From assembly GCA_023213315.1 (NCBI GenBank), contig JAKCPI010003230.1, forward strand, positions 1-64,000: DNA of 64,000 bases, written 5' to 3'. Below are positions 32,651 through 45,057 of this stretch, one piece after another. The stretch comes from Euborellia annulipes (Eukaryota > Arthropoda > Insecta > Dermaptera > Anisolabididae). The notes beneath the pieces were generated by a model, which made no database searches, was not told the DNA's origin, and saw only the letters and a list, made by a program, of their open reading frames with translations. Position 1 is the stretch's first letter. Each line of letters begins with the position of its first letter. The position numbers were made by a program, and so were the translations under genes.

Positions 32651-32911
32651 GAAAACTCAAAAACTATTCACCCAATTATTTTGAAATTTTGCACCCATAA
32701 ACTAGGGCTAGAGGCCAAGAGGGCAATATTTTTTTATCAATCCACTAATGGATTTTTTAAATTATCTACTTCACAACTTCTCTTAAAGTCTAGAGGAGTT
32801 CTGAAGCAATTAATTCAATATTTCATTAGGAATATGGTAATTTGTAAATTTCTCCTGATGGAGAAATAAATAAATAAATTTTATTAACTACACGCTTAGA
32901 GTCACAAGTCC

Positions 32912-32942
<31 letters not shown>

Positions 32943-33238
32943 GATATAAACATTAAATATGAAATAAGTAGTTGGATCTAATGAAATAAACTTAGAATGA
33001 AATTGATTTATCAATTAATTTTTATTAGAGATATTAATATATTTATAATAATAACCTATATCTTTATTTTAATCTTTGTAATCTGTTTAAATAGGATTAG
33101 TGGGAGTTTAATGAAAAGGCCTATATTGAAGTACAATAATAAATAAATGCTTGTTTTGACCTAATTATATAATACGTTATCGATGAACTGCAATCATAGT
33201 AATCTTTCCCAATCTTGCAGTCTTTATATCAGGGGTCA
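32651..33238. other. AT-rich DNA with (ATT)n at 32911-32943
   Basis: A pure ATT microsatellite of about 11 units. Frames across it are artefacts. Confidence 0.7.
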
Positions 33239-33239
33239 G

Positions 33240-33470
33240 CAACCTTTTTTTATTTTTTTTGATAGTTGGACATATTTAGAAAGTCCAAAAATTACTCTTT
33301 GATTTTTCTAATCATTAATTCTAACCTTTTCGTTATTCAAATTAACAATCTCACTTTAAAATTATAGTTGAAATTTAATTTGAAGTTGGAAAAATGGCGT
33401 GCAAAATTTTTAAAGCTGAAAATTGAATAAAACAGACCAACATAAGTAAAAAAAAAAAGTAGATCTTTTT
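33240..33470. mobile_element. Possible hAT-type transposon left end
   Basis: CAGGGGTCAGCAACCTTTTT matches the type of terminus common in hAT elements. No matching right end was found, so the extent is a guess. Confidence 0.3.
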
Positions 33471-33874
33471 ACTTTTTTCTATTGTCATCATGCAATTTAA
33501 GTGCATTTCAACCTTTGACTCTCCATCTTCATTCATTCTCCTCAAAGAGAATAAAAAAAGCTCCCTTTGAGTTTCTTTAGTTTAAACCACAATGAAATTG
33601 TACAATAAAAAAAAAAGTAAATGACTCGAGAAAATTGAACAAGAGAAGCTTTTTTTTAAAATACTAGCCTAGAATTTTTACTGATTCTCTGCCAAAAAGT
33701 AAACAATTTAGAATTCGAAATAAATCTTTTTTTTTTCCAACTACAAAATTTATAGGTGAGACAAAGTTCAATGCATTCGAAGTTATATAAGTGGAAGAAT
33801 CTTTTCCGATCATTTGAAGTTTATTTAAATTAATAAATATTCGGCTGTTTTTCATAAACACTTCATGGCCCAAC
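33471..33874. other. AT-rich DNA without recognised features
   Basis: No supported feature. Confidence 0.35.
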
Positions 33875-34211
33875 CAGGAATGGACAGGATCGCGATCCTT
33901 TTGGATTTAAATCCGAATCTTGGAACTGGATTGAAATCACTTTTGCTCTGTGGATCTAGGTTCGGATCTCTAATCCATTTCGATGGATTTTTGCTATCCT
34001 TTTCAAAGGAATGCGAATCCTTAAACATTTTTTACTTTTTCCTAAAAATCAAGATCGGGTCTGGATTTGCGGTTTTCTAAATCAGAACGGATTAGAGGAT
34101 CTGATAGTCCAAGTTTGTCGGATCACCTGCTCAGATCGCTAATCCGAACGGATCGTCCGAACTCCCCGAATCTGCGGATCGATCCTTTTTAAAGGATTTT
34201 GCCCATCCCTG
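33875..34211. mobile_element. GATCC-rich hAT-like non-autonomous element
   Basis: The left end CAGGAATGGACAGGATC and the right end (complement CAGGGATGGGCAAAATCC) are inverted. The inside is dense in GGATC, GATCC and CCGAAC words forming many small palindromes. No clean 8-bp duplication was seen, so the hAT call rests on the termini. Confidence 0.5.
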
Positions 34212-35737
34212 AACTATAATTCTTTATTTATTTTTTTAAATTAAAATAAACTGGCACATATTTTACCTCAATTAATTTTTATCATAACCCCATAACATTT
34301 AACCTTTATATTTTTTAAATTCATTGACTTTACGAACTATTAATACGAAAGTATATTTATATAACACTCTGCGTATTTATACGTGTGTGTGAATTTTTCT
34401 ACTACACTTGCAGCCAAATTACAGCATTATTTTATAAACAAGGTCGATTGTTGTCAAAAGATATAAAATTAACACACTGCCTTGCATAGGTCAACCTTTC
34501 TCTTATTGACCCCCTGACTATATAATTAAAAGACTTAAATATTTTGGGAGAAATGATGTCTATAGACCCACCACTGTTTAATTTTAATTAGATAAAATGA
34601 ATAGAAGAATTCCTTTGATATTTATTTGCCTGAATGAGATATATGATTCTTGATCTTTGAACCGAAATGGGATTTTTCTAACAAATTGAATGAATCTGAG
34701 CAACCTTTTTCTCATCCCCACCTCGTTGACAATGCCTTTGTGAATGTATTCGATAAAAATAGCAAATGTTTTATATTTTAAATCTAGCCTTCTGAATAAA
34801 TTTAGCCCATTAGCTGTTCGTTCACACTTCAACTTAAGGACACGACGAGGTGGAATCCGCCCTTTCAGAGACACTGAAAAATTTTTCTTTATTACTGCTA
34901 ATTAATAATGAGAGCTAAATAAAATTTTTCCAATCCATTTTATCTGACCTACATATGAAATATAAAAAAATATAAACCTAACAAAATATTAAATAATATT
35001 CAAGAAATTAATTTAATTAAAAAATAAATATTTTGATTTAAGTTCAAATTTATCTTAACAGATTTTCTTTTCTATTGCGACTTGAATTGACCTAGAGACA
35101 GAAAAAAAATATAAACACTACAGATTAGTAAACTATAAATATACTCTTTAAAAATTCATAAAATATTATTAGCAAGGCTTTAAAAAAAAAATAATCGTTG
35201 TGGTTAAACCTCGGGTGGGTGACCTCATATTAAAAATAAATATACAACCCCTAAATGTCCTTATTAGCCGAAAGCGAAGAAAAACAATATTTTAATAATT
35301 TTGAATAGATCTCCATAAAATTTATTTTCTCAATTTTTCCTGGCCAAGGAATAGAATTTATATCAGCGTTATTTTTATTTATTCTTTGGTCACATGAGAG
35401 GCAATTCTTAAAAGGAAACATTGCAAATATATTTAGTTCCTCTAATAAGGAAAACTTTATTTCTTATTTAAATATGTAGGAGGTGATAATAAAGTTTATT
35501 TATTTGCCTAATTATGAAACATAGTAAAGAAAATGTTTATTATTCCACTTTCTATAGGAACTTATTTATAAATTATTCCAGTACTTCCTTGGGAAATTTT
35601 GAAAAGTAGTATATAATAAATACCATATTTCGTGAAATTTTTGAAATATAAATTAGACTTCTTACTCTGAAATATACAACTATATTTTATATCATTTACT
35701 TAATCTATATCTAATGTTTTTCTTTTCTTTTGTTTCA
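34212..35737. other. AT-rich DNA without recognised features
   Basis: A 96-codon minus-strand frame (34584-34874) has no recognisable domain and is probably chance. Confidence 0.35.
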
Positions 35738-35738
35738 G

Positions 35739-35784
35739 GTATATATCAAAAAATTCTCTAAGCCTAGCTTTAAAACAAAATTAG
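35739..35784 (+). other. Possible 46-bp micro-exon
   Basis: A strong pyrimidine tract and acceptor (TTCTTTTGTTTCAG) precede, and TTAG|GTAAGC follows as a good donor. The enclosed 46 bp is open in one frame. In AT-rich DNA such pairs arise by chance, and no neighbouring exon is known. Confidence 0.15.
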
Positions 35785-36997
35785 GTAAGCTCAACAAACA
35801 AGTCACTATAAAAAAAATAAACCAATATGGCCATTATATAACCAAATTTAACATGAATTTATATAAATATCTCAATATGATCAATTTTTGTTATACTACA
35901 TTTACTGACAAAATTTTATTTCTGTGATAATGAAAAAAAAAAAAATGTTAATTAAAAATATAAATAAATTTTCATTTAATATGGCAACTTACCGTTAAAG
36001 ACGGCATTAGAATCTATATCAAAAGTTGATCAAACTTTCTTAAGATAACGATCAAATTTGTGTCCTAATCGACAAATTTGACCTAAATGATAAATTAACA
36101 CTTATTTGATGATTATAATATTCTACATTTTATTTTCATAATTAATGAATTTTTATTACATGTAAATTTTCAAAAGAGGGATTCCATTTATGGTTTAGTA
36201 CATACAAGATAGAGAGGGGGAAATCCCCTTACATGAAGTCATTCATAAAACCTAATAGGGTGGAAAACCATATTTTGGCCTCATCTGCTTTTAAATGACC
36301 CGTGAGAATAGCTATATCTCTTTTATCATTCCGATTATTTCTTTTTATTGTTATAGGCTTGTTTTTAATATTTTGAATTTGATTAGTCCATAGGTTTATA
36401 CCTTATTTACGGATAAAAACAAACAAGAGGTTTTTTCATTAAATCTATTTTGTAGGACAAATATTTTTATTTCAATAATGTTAATAATTTTCTTAAGATT
36501 TAATAAAAAAACTCATTAATAATAATAAATTTTCGAGAATCGTCAAATTGAAATATTATATCCCTGCTACTCCTGTTAGCTACCACAATCAAGAATTGTT
36601 GTAAGAGAAAAAGTTAGTCGTCTCATATAAATGAAGCTACTCACAGAAAATTAGCTTGATAGTAATAACTTGTAAAAAAATGGGCCCGGGATCCTGGACT
36701 ATTAGCGTTTTATACTATAAAAGTAGGAATCTTTAGAAAGACAGCTGTAATAATTTGTTCATTGTTCAGGTCTTCTTCCATGGCCCATTTTTACAATTTT
36801 TTACTAACAAGCTAATTTTCCGTGAGTAGCTTCAGCTAATTTAATAAAAAATTTGAAAATTCATTTTTATAATTAATAGAAAAATGTTTTAGGTTTTCTA
36901 TCAGCACTGTTTGTTAACTAAAATAATTCCTTTTTATTAGGCCTTGAATTGTAACTCACTATCTAAAACATTTTCACCTTAGAATGTTGTTAAATAC
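35785..36997. other. AT-rich DNA without recognised features
   Basis: A loose inverted pair, GAAGCTACTCACGGAAAATT-like, lies at about 36631-36655 and 36808-36832 with AAATGGGCC between. Nothing else is supported. Confidence 0.35.
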
Positions 36998-37590
36998 AGA
37001 GATGGGCAAAATTCTTTAAAACGGATTAGCGATCCGATCCGCAAACCTGATCTGATTTAGAAAAAGGATCGCATATCCAGATCCGCGATCCGAAAATCCG
37101 ATCCTGATTTAATTTTTAGGCATTTGGATGATTGAAAAGGATATATGCAGCTTATTTATTAACAAGTAAAAAGTTTTAAAGGATTGGCAATCCTTTGAGA
37201 AGCCCGAGGAAAAATGGTGGGATCCACACGCCCGCATTTAGTCTGTATAGTGAACTTTAGGGACACACAGAAATCCACACGCCCGCACCAGGGATGCACA
37301 CAGTAGATCGAAATAAGTAACCAGAAGAAAAATGTGTGTTCCTGGTGTGGGCGTGTATATCCCTGTGGTCCCTAAAAGTTCACTATGCAGACTAGCTGCG
37401 GGCCTATGGATTTTTCGAGAGAAATTTTTACTCTGGAAGATCCTGGATTGCTAATCCTTCGAAAAGAATTATTGATCTAATCCTAGATCTAGAAAGCAAA
37501 AATTATTTCGATCCAGATCCAAGATCCTCCCCAAAACGGATTTCCATCCAGATCCGAAAATCCTGGATGGATAATTAAATAGATACATTT
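36998..37590. mobile_element. Second GATCC-rich hAT-like element, with nested inverted repeat
   Basis: The left end AGAGATGGGCAAAATTCTTT is followed by the same GGATC/GATCC-dense sequence as at 33875. The right terminus is decayed. A separate inverted-repeat element splits it at 37220-37416. Confidence 0.5.
37220..37416. mobile_element. Inverted-repeat MITE nested in the GATCC element
   Basis: The arms pair GATCCACACGCCCGCA, TAGTCTGTATAGTGAACTTT and AGGGACAC with their complements near 37360-37416. CACACGCCCGCACCAGG recurs within the arm. No clear target duplication. Confidence 0.6.
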
Positions 37591-37839
37591 TGTTAGAGCT
37601 TCTGCTTTCTAAATAAATGTGTTATTTTTTACACGATGAAAAGGCATATCTTAGCCCCTTAATCAATATCATCTCACCCTATCTCGACCAATCACTTAGC
37701 AAGTTAAAACAAATTTTTAGGGAAGAAAGATAAATAGGCCTAGCTATATATTTATATCATCTTTATTTTTTGAACCTATTTTCACTTCATAAAATATTCC
37801 ATTCTATTTCTTGTTCTCTTTTTTTAATCGTTGGCTCCG

Positions 37840-38045
37840 ACACATTATGTTAAACTTTAACAAAAAGCACCCCGAAGCCCTTTGCTTTGGCTACGAAGGT
37901 CGCCAGATAATGATATTCCTTAATGATGCCACGTGCAGAGCAGCAGACAGAATCCCGTAGGAAGCCCAGGGTTTAGTCGGGGACCGAATTAGACTCCAGA
38001 CCCGAATTAGGCTCTCATGCATCATTTTCAGATTCTCAATCACTC
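37840..38045. other. GC-richer unknown segment
   Basis: It has the words CCGAATTAG twice, GCCACGTGC (an E-box) and CGAAGCCCTTTGCTTTGGCT. This could be an unrecognised exon, a regulatory region or an old transposon. There is no adequate open frame. Confidence 0.2.
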
Positions 38046-40200
38046 GCAAACAAACGCTTTTCTTTTTCACCCCTTTTCAAGTTGCATTCATTAATATTCT
38101 TTTTGTTGAATCTTCTTCTGGAAATTTTTTTTATGCCTCTTGATCTTGTTTTTTTTCTTGGTTGTAACTAAATTTTCTACGGAAGCTCATAAATTAATTT
38201 AGAATTACATCTTTATTACTTATATATCCATGACGAGTAAAAAGAAATCATTCTTATTTGCATAACATTAACCTTTTTTTTCAACCTTGACATAAATTTT
38301 AGATAAGTCAATTCATTTTAATGAGACTGGAAAATAATAAATATGAGTGAGAAAATAATGGGCAGTTATTAATATTTATTTATTTTATCGTTTGATTATT
38401 TTTATTGTTTTAATTTTGTACAGGCATATGTTTAAGAAAAATATGGATTTTAAATTAATTAATTCAAGGCTTTGCGGGTTAAAAAATAGTCATCAGTTTT
38501 TTTCTAAAAATAAAAAAGATTTGATTCGATAATACTCAATTTTTTTTTAACAATATTTTTTTGATAAAAGCTCTTTGCTCATATTACTTCGTTTTTTTTA
38601 TATATGGTAAAATAAAAAAAAAATTTATTTCCGAACCCAGTGATTCCCCAAATGTGAAACGCGGCTCAATATTTTAATTTAGGGAAACGCGTAAAAATTC
38701 TGCTAATTTTTAAGGGAGCTGAGAACCAATTACTATCAATAGTTGATTTTCGAATTTAGTTAAAAAAAAAAAATTATATTAGTGAGTCCAAATTTAAATT
38801 TTGATCATCTTTGTTTTATCTTTATTTCTCAATTCAATAATAAATTCAAAAATTTTTGCTCTGGACTTGAAGATATTTGTAAAATTAGTGGGGAGAAGAG
38901 TTCACATTTTTGGTGTTATTGATTTTGAGTGACTGAATTTTTTTCCTTTTTTTTATTTTGTCTTCGATTTCCAAAATTCATTGTCGCCATTCTTTTTTTA
39001 ACTTCTTAAATTAAATAACATACAAGTACTAATTTCGTCAAGGGATTAACTAATATGAAAAATATTTTCAAGTACGATTAGGCCCTTCATGCGAGTCTCC
39101 TAATTAAATAGATTACTGATAATTCAATTGGATTGTATTAAAAATTATGTTTACTAATAATTAAGTTGAACTAATTTATTTGTGGTAATTATCAAACAAA
39201 ATGACAGTAAAATCAAACTAATAATAAGACCTATATAATAATGTCCGCCTCTCGATCTGTCCTGGCTATCTCCATAACTATGAAGGAAAATTTTGACTAA
39301 GCGCATAAAAATATAATTATGTGAAACTAAAATTAGTTTTTCGAAATATGAATAGTTTTTAAGATATTTGATAAAATATACTTCGAATTTTTCTGAAAAG
39401 CAGGTACAGGTATTTATAATCGTACAGTCGGCGCTAAAAGTCCCCGATGTGTTTTTGAGTGGAACATTGAGCTTAGGCAACGAAAATGCTTAGCCATCTG
39501 AAGTGTTGTCTTAAAAGTAGCTTTTCTATTTCTAATTCATTTGCATTAAAAATTTATTTATTTTAAAAATATTGGTTTGGTTCTTTAAGCTCAAGACTCC
39601 ACTCTCGAGCACATCAGGTACTTGTGGTTACGACTGTACACGGAAGTATTGTGTTGCACACATCATATAATCTTTTTTATATTTAGTTTATTAATTTTTA
39701 TTAAAATCATTTGATATATATACTCAAATGATTTTTTTTTACTTGTGCAAAAAAATTTCCTGTAGCAGAATATGTAATGGAAATTCCAATCCTTTAGAGT
39801 ATTTTTCCTTTTAAAGGGTTTTTCCATTTTATATTTCTTCTTCTTTCTTTAAAAGAATCTTTTTTTTTTTTTTTTAAATATCCAATGAAAATCGCTGAAC
39901 TGTTATTTGACCAGTGAATGGGGAGAACAGATGTTCCTGGGAATGGACCTAGCAGCATCCCGATCGTCCATTTTCATCCCCGGACAATCGACTTTTTATT
40001 GAGAGAACAAAAAACAAAAAAATAATACAATTGAAAAAAAATGTCTTGTTTTTAATTTTACAAAATAAATTAATGATAAAATAATATTTCTTGAATTTTT
40101 TTCTAATAATTAGGTACTTTATATAGTTTATAGTTGTCTGATTTATATTTCCCTCAATAAGATTTTACTAGTTTCTTCAGAAATACCAAATTTTCGCAAG
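38046..40200. other. AT-rich DNA without recognised features
   Basis: A 108-codon minus-strand frame (39154-39480) has no known domain. It is probably chance. Confidence 0.35.
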
Positions 40201-40209
40201 TGTATTTAA

Positions 40210-40440
40210 ACATACAGATATGCTCAGGGGCCCACATCTCGTGGTTACGTGGATGGCGACCACGAGCTACCCGAGCTGGGACTGGCAGTCTTTATATGTC
40301 TGTCCCTTCCTTCTATATTTTCAACAGTCGTCAGGCAGGGTGCGACGGGCCGGCTTATTAGATTCTTCTGGTCGCAAAAAAAAAAAAAAAAAAAAAAAAA
40401 CATTCCGTCGATCCCTCCTTGCGGGAATAATGCTAGAAAA
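40210..40440. other. GC-richer segment with A-run
   Basis: Overlapping short frames on both strands end in a run of about 25 A. The A-run and mixed composition suggest a retro-inserted piece, but I found no duplication. Confidence 0.25.
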
Positions 40441-40544
40441 GAAGAAGTATATTAAACATACAGAAGAATGATTTTCAAAGAGAAATGAATCTCTTTGGAT
40501 TAATTGTAGACAACTCTTTGGATTGATGAGAATCTCGTTGAAAT

Positions 40545-40630
40545 AATTGTTGAAAAACTCTGGTTTGATTGTTGAGAAACTCGGAATGATTGTTGAGAAA
40601 CTCGGAATGATTGTTGAGAAAGAAAATATT
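40545..40630. repeat. 21-bp tandem repeat, about 3-4 copies
   Basis: The unit GGAATGATTGTTGAGAAACTC is repeated and degenerates leftward. Because the unit is 7 codons long, it makes a repetitive chance frame. Confidence 0.8.
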
Positions 40631-40631
40631 T

Positions 40632-41524
40632 TATTTTGTACTATTGTTCTATACTCTTTGCGTTCCACTGTTTTAATTTTTTTGTTTTATTTTTCTTTTG
40701 TTCATCAGCTTGAGTTTTCTTCTGGAAATTGTTTTTATTGGTTCCTAGCCCATTTTTTAATTCCTCAGTCTTTTAATAAATTTATATTTGTCAAACAGAT
40801 TGTTCCATTTAATAAAATTTTATTTTTTATTTTCTCGTCACAAATAATTATTCTTATTTAATTAACAATCTTAAGTGGTGTATTTTGTAGGGCTAATTAA
40901 AATGACGACAGTCATTGTCTTTCTTTCAAATGAAACACCTTTGACTTTGGTGAACATTTATCGGTTGGAATGACGTCATAAAATAGGCAGGCAGGCATGT
41001 GACTAGACTATAAAATTAACACTCGTTTCGCCCCCAGCTCAATCTCTTTAGAGGGGAGGGGGGATTTTTTGGCCAAGGGCCCAAAGATGAATCTCGAGGA
41101 CACTCTACAAAGCTAAGGTCCTGAAATAAATTGTCGATTATATTTCTAAAATTCCGCCTATCTATCGTCTTTGCTATTGTGTCAAAATCAATCAAATTAA
41201 TATTGAATGAGCAATTTTCTTACTCACTTATTATGTCTTTAAATAAATTATACTTCCTTATAGAATTTTTTTCATTTATTATCTACGCTAATGAAACAGG
41301 TGTCAGCCTTTTTATCTATAAATTTAAAAAGAAAACAGTCTATTTTTCATTCATCTTTTTACTATAGTGAAGTTTATTAAAGGTGATCTTTAGTAAGGGT
41401 GGAAGGGGAGACAATACAAAAAAGAAATTCCGATATTTCTGCTTTAGTCAAAAATATTTAAAAAATTTAAAAAAAAATTCAAATTTGGTTTTTCGGTGAA
41501 AATACACTTTTGAGAAATATGAAC
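40632..41524. other. AT-rich DNA; one CRE-like palindrome
   Basis: TGACGTCA at 40971-40978 is a perfect CRE palindrome. No gene nearby is supported. Confidence 0.3.
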
Positions 41525-42078
41525 AAAAATCTGGTGTGACTGGTCGCACAGAACACCAGATATTTTGTGTCGACGTATTTTTTAGTTTCCGCCAAAATAT
41601 TAGAATTCAAGATAAAGATGGGAAAATATTATTATTGTTACCATGGCAACCATTTCTCCTATCTTTGCTATGAAGTACAAGAGTAAAGAGGTCTTTGAAA
41701 CAATTTTGAGAGCAAAATGAGAATTTAAAGAGCATCTAAAAAATAAGAGAAAGTAATAAGTGTTTTTTGAATTTTAATAAAAATCGTTACAGTGAATTTT
41801 GAGAAAATCGAAAAAACTGAAAAACATCAGTAAAGTACTAGTACTTTTTGACCTATTTTGATTAAAAGCTTATTTTCAAGCCTGAAGGAGGTGCCATAAA
41901 ATTTCAACCTTCTTGCTTAATTCCTTCATGCTTTAAATTGAACACAGACAGACACACACACAGACAGACCATGTTGCGAAAACCACTTTTTTGGATTCAG
42001 GGAACCTCAAAATGTGTATTTCCAACAAAATTTTGACATTGAATTTTTGACATGAAACTAGGTAAGAGAAAGTAAAAA
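41525..42078 (-). repeat. HTR-A copy with collapsed palindrome
   Basis: The tail palindrome is shortened to ATCTGGTGTGACTGGTCGC, then ACAGAACACCAGAT. The other blocks are present through AACACAGACAGACACACACA to the head GGTAAGAGAAAGT at 42073. Confidence 0.85.
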
Positions 42079-42081
42079 CCC

Positions 42082-43134
42082 GTTTACCGGTTTCTGTTTC
42101 CACTGGTGTCCAAACCTTAATGAATAGATAAAATAACTTAAGAACTTAATTTAATGTTATAACAATGTCTGGAAAATTCTACATGTTTTGGACTAAACTA
42201 CAGGATATTAATAACCTCTAACCATTAGAAGGGATTATTTTACCCCCATCTCTGATCGTTTATACCAGAATGGCTCTGGTCATTCGTCTAATTGATTTAC
42301 CGGTCGACTAATCACTGGAGATGACCCGCTATAGTATCTATCTACTTCGTTCAATTAAATGACGACATACGACCTCAGGGGAAACCACTCGTGAATTTGT
42401 AGCTAATAGTTCCAGTTGGTCTATGAGAGTAACGAAAATGATATGTGGGTCAACGAAATAAAAATACTGATACAATCAATAATATTCGTATTCGAAACAT
42501 TCTTTTAAAATAATTTTTTATTATTTATCCAATTTTTGGTTAAACCATAAAAATGTTTAATGTAAAAAATAATTGTGGAGCTCAGATGCAAAACTGCCCT
42601 TATCCAAAAAATTTCGAAATTAAGTTAGAAGTTCTATTAATTTGGTGGTGGGGAGTCTGAATTGTGAACTTATTTACTTTCCAAATTGTATTTTTAGAAT
42701 AAAAAATATAGTGTGAAATATACATTTGGTTTAAAAACTTTCTTTATCCATTAAATGATATTAAAATTTTTTTATTTAACTGTATCCCCCTGATCAAACT
42801 GGACCATCCCCATATTGATGCTTTTCAAAACTGTCTTTCTCCTAATTAAATAAATATATTCTCTAAAGTGGTCAGTTGTAAAACTGTCTAAAGTTGACCT
42901 GCAAAACTCTCCTTATCCAACACATGTTTATCAATATTTTATTTATTTATACATAGGTCTACATCCTAATGAAACTTGCCCAAATTATTTGCTTTAAACC
43001 CTGAAAATTTTTTATTGCAACCCTATTTTTTTATTGCAAAAATGAATATTTTGTTTTTTCGATTTACCAAAATACTAGTTGCTTGGTGGATAAGGATAGT
43101 TTTTCATCTCATCTCCACAATCATTTGTTTTTAG
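42082..43134. other. AT-rich DNA without recognised features
   Basis: A loosely repeated phrase, CAAAACT(G/C)(C/T)CCTTATCCA, occurs near 42590 and 42905. Otherwise nothing. Confidence 0.35.
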
Positions 43135-43262
43135 GTCTTTTTCGGCATCTAAGGCCATTTAGACATTATTCCTATTTCAAGTGGGTACTAGAAGCGAACC
43201 CAGGACCCTGGCAGGACATGAGAATAAATTTCTTCTCTCTAAAGTCACGGGTAACGGTCTAA
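43135..43262 (-). mobile_element. tRNA-like SINE of a second type
   Basis: Minus strand: CCCGTGACTTTAGAGAGAAG, CCAGGGTCCTGGGTTCGCTT (box B-like), then AATGGCCTTAGATGCCGAAA, which matches the GGCC..TGCCGAAAA phrase in the body of the main SINE. It may be a related family with a different tRNA head. Confidence 0.5.
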
Positions 43263-43426
43263 TAAATTTAAACTATCAACTGCTGTCTCTAATTGAAACA
43301 TTATAGAAAAATTTAAAAAATTAAATTAAAAACTATAGGTATATAAGTTTCATTAAGTGTCATCATCAGAAGTGGTTTTACTACTCAGTTACAATATTTT
43401 ACAGTTGAAAAATCAACACATCAGTA

Positions 43427-43700
43427 CAGTGGCCTAGCGAGCTTAACTAGCGCCCGGGGCACAATAACTTTTTAGCGCCACCCCCCCCCCCCTAATCGAA
43501 AACCATATAATATTATATGTAAAATATACAAAATTATTATATTACACTGGCACTAAATTTAAAATATATTTTCCAGAAATCAATTATAATAAAAATAAAA
43601 ATTATCCAGCAATTTTTTGTTTTGCGGACCATTTGGCGCCCCTTTATGAGTAGCGCCCGGATCATGATGACTCCCCTTGCTCCCCCTCGCTACGCCACTG
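43427..43700. mobile_element. hAT-like MITE with 8-bp duplication
   Basis: The ends CAGTGGCCTAGCGAG and CTCGCTACGCCACTG are inverted. The flanks CATCAGTA (43419-43426) and CATCAGTG (43701-43708) form an 8-bp duplication with one change. Subterminal GCGCC and GGCGC words and a C-run are present. The 274-bp interior is non-coding. Confidence 0.85.
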
Positions 43701-43708
43701 CATCAGTG

Positions 43709-44811
43709 ACGAAATGTTCATTAAGTGTAGAAAAATATTAATTTTTAATAAACCTTTAATTTTTAAAATTTTCCTACCTAAGAAATTATAATTCTTTTTT
43801 CTTTTCTTATCAAATAATATCTTATTAATTAAAACTTTTTATTTATAAACGTTTAAAAAAGAAACTTGAAATATTTTAAAGTTTCTTAACACCAACCTAA
43901 TAATGATGACATAACTCAATTCGATTACTTTAATAAGATTTAAACTTTCGACCGTTGGTTCTCGTTGAAACATTTTGTAAATTAAAATTAAATATACAAA
44001 TTAAACACTAGGTTATTTGTTTCAAAGGTTTTATTAATTAAAAATTGCAGTTGGTACCACTGCTTCTAGTGTATATATATAGTATATGCTGTATCTACTT
44101 TCATGTATTAGAATGTAATCACTTCTGATGATGAGAACGAATTGTCGATTACTTTCTTCTCTTTTTCACATCTTTTAAAATATCGATTTTGTTCAAATAT
44201 AGCCAATAGGTGTTGCACGAAACAAAAGCTTGTTCACATTCATTTATATGTGTGTCTACCTGCAGAATCATGTCAAAAGAGAAAAATAAAATAAAATGCG
44301 CCTGAAAGCGACTGGAATATATACGTGCCTGATTGGACGGTTGCCTATTTGATCCCTTTTCTTAATATTAACTTTTAATAAAAATTCAGTAATGTCTTAA
44401 AACCTGGATTTTCTCGTATTCTCTAATACTTTTTTCTTTATTTTGACCTATATAACCACCCCCTGTTATCTCCCCTCATTACAGAAATACCCTATATAAT
44501 AGAGGACCTAATATCCTATCATACTAAAATTGAGCACATTCTGTTATTTTTTTTTTTTTTTCTTAGCAAATTTAATTGTCTTCCAAAAAATCTGTCAATT
44601 TCATTTTTCCATTACCCTTTAGTCTCAAAAACCAATTTCGTTTAACTAAGCCATCGGTGGAGGGGAAAAAAAAATTGGCTGATTGAAACAATAAATCATT
44701 TTATTTTAATCAAAAGCTTATGATTCGTACTTCTATTATTAACTAGTGAACTCTTTTTATTTCAAACTTATTTTTATCGATCCTATTTTAATATTTTTAC
44801 ATTCTCTTACC
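43709..44811. other. AT-rich DNA with faint copy of 43265-43400
   Basis: The 43930-44060 segment loosely repeats 43265-43400 (TTAAACT..CGACC..TTGAAACATT). Both end near CTGATGATGA words resembling hammerhead cores, without stems. Confidence 0.3.
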
Positions 44812-45057
44812 CATGTATACATGTAATCTTATATATAGAGAGAAAGTAAGCTTATTGGATTCATGTCAAAAATTCGACGTCAAGATTTTGATGGATATAC
44901 ACGTTTTGAGGTCCTCTGAGTCCAAAAAAGTGAACTGTCTGTCTGTGAACAAAATATCTCAAGAACGAAAAGAATTAGGAGGCTGAAATTTTATATTTAA
45001 GATATCCTCCTGTGACGTAACAGGAAGCTTTTGAATAAAATTGGCCATGAGTACTAA
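44812..45057 (+). repeat. HTR-A copy, left part
   Basis: The head CATTCTCTTACCCATGTATA with hairpin is followed by blocks down to TTGGCCATGAGTACTAA, where a 1755-bp TIR element interrupts. The copy resumes at 46813. Confidence 0.85.

Noticed and set aside
39154..39480. 108-codon minus-strand frame
   Set aside because: No domain, no splice or promoter context, and its composition matches the AT-rich background.
44020..44130. Hammerhead motif near CTGATGATGA
   Set aside because: The core-like word is present, but no stem II, GAAA or cleavage site is properly placed.
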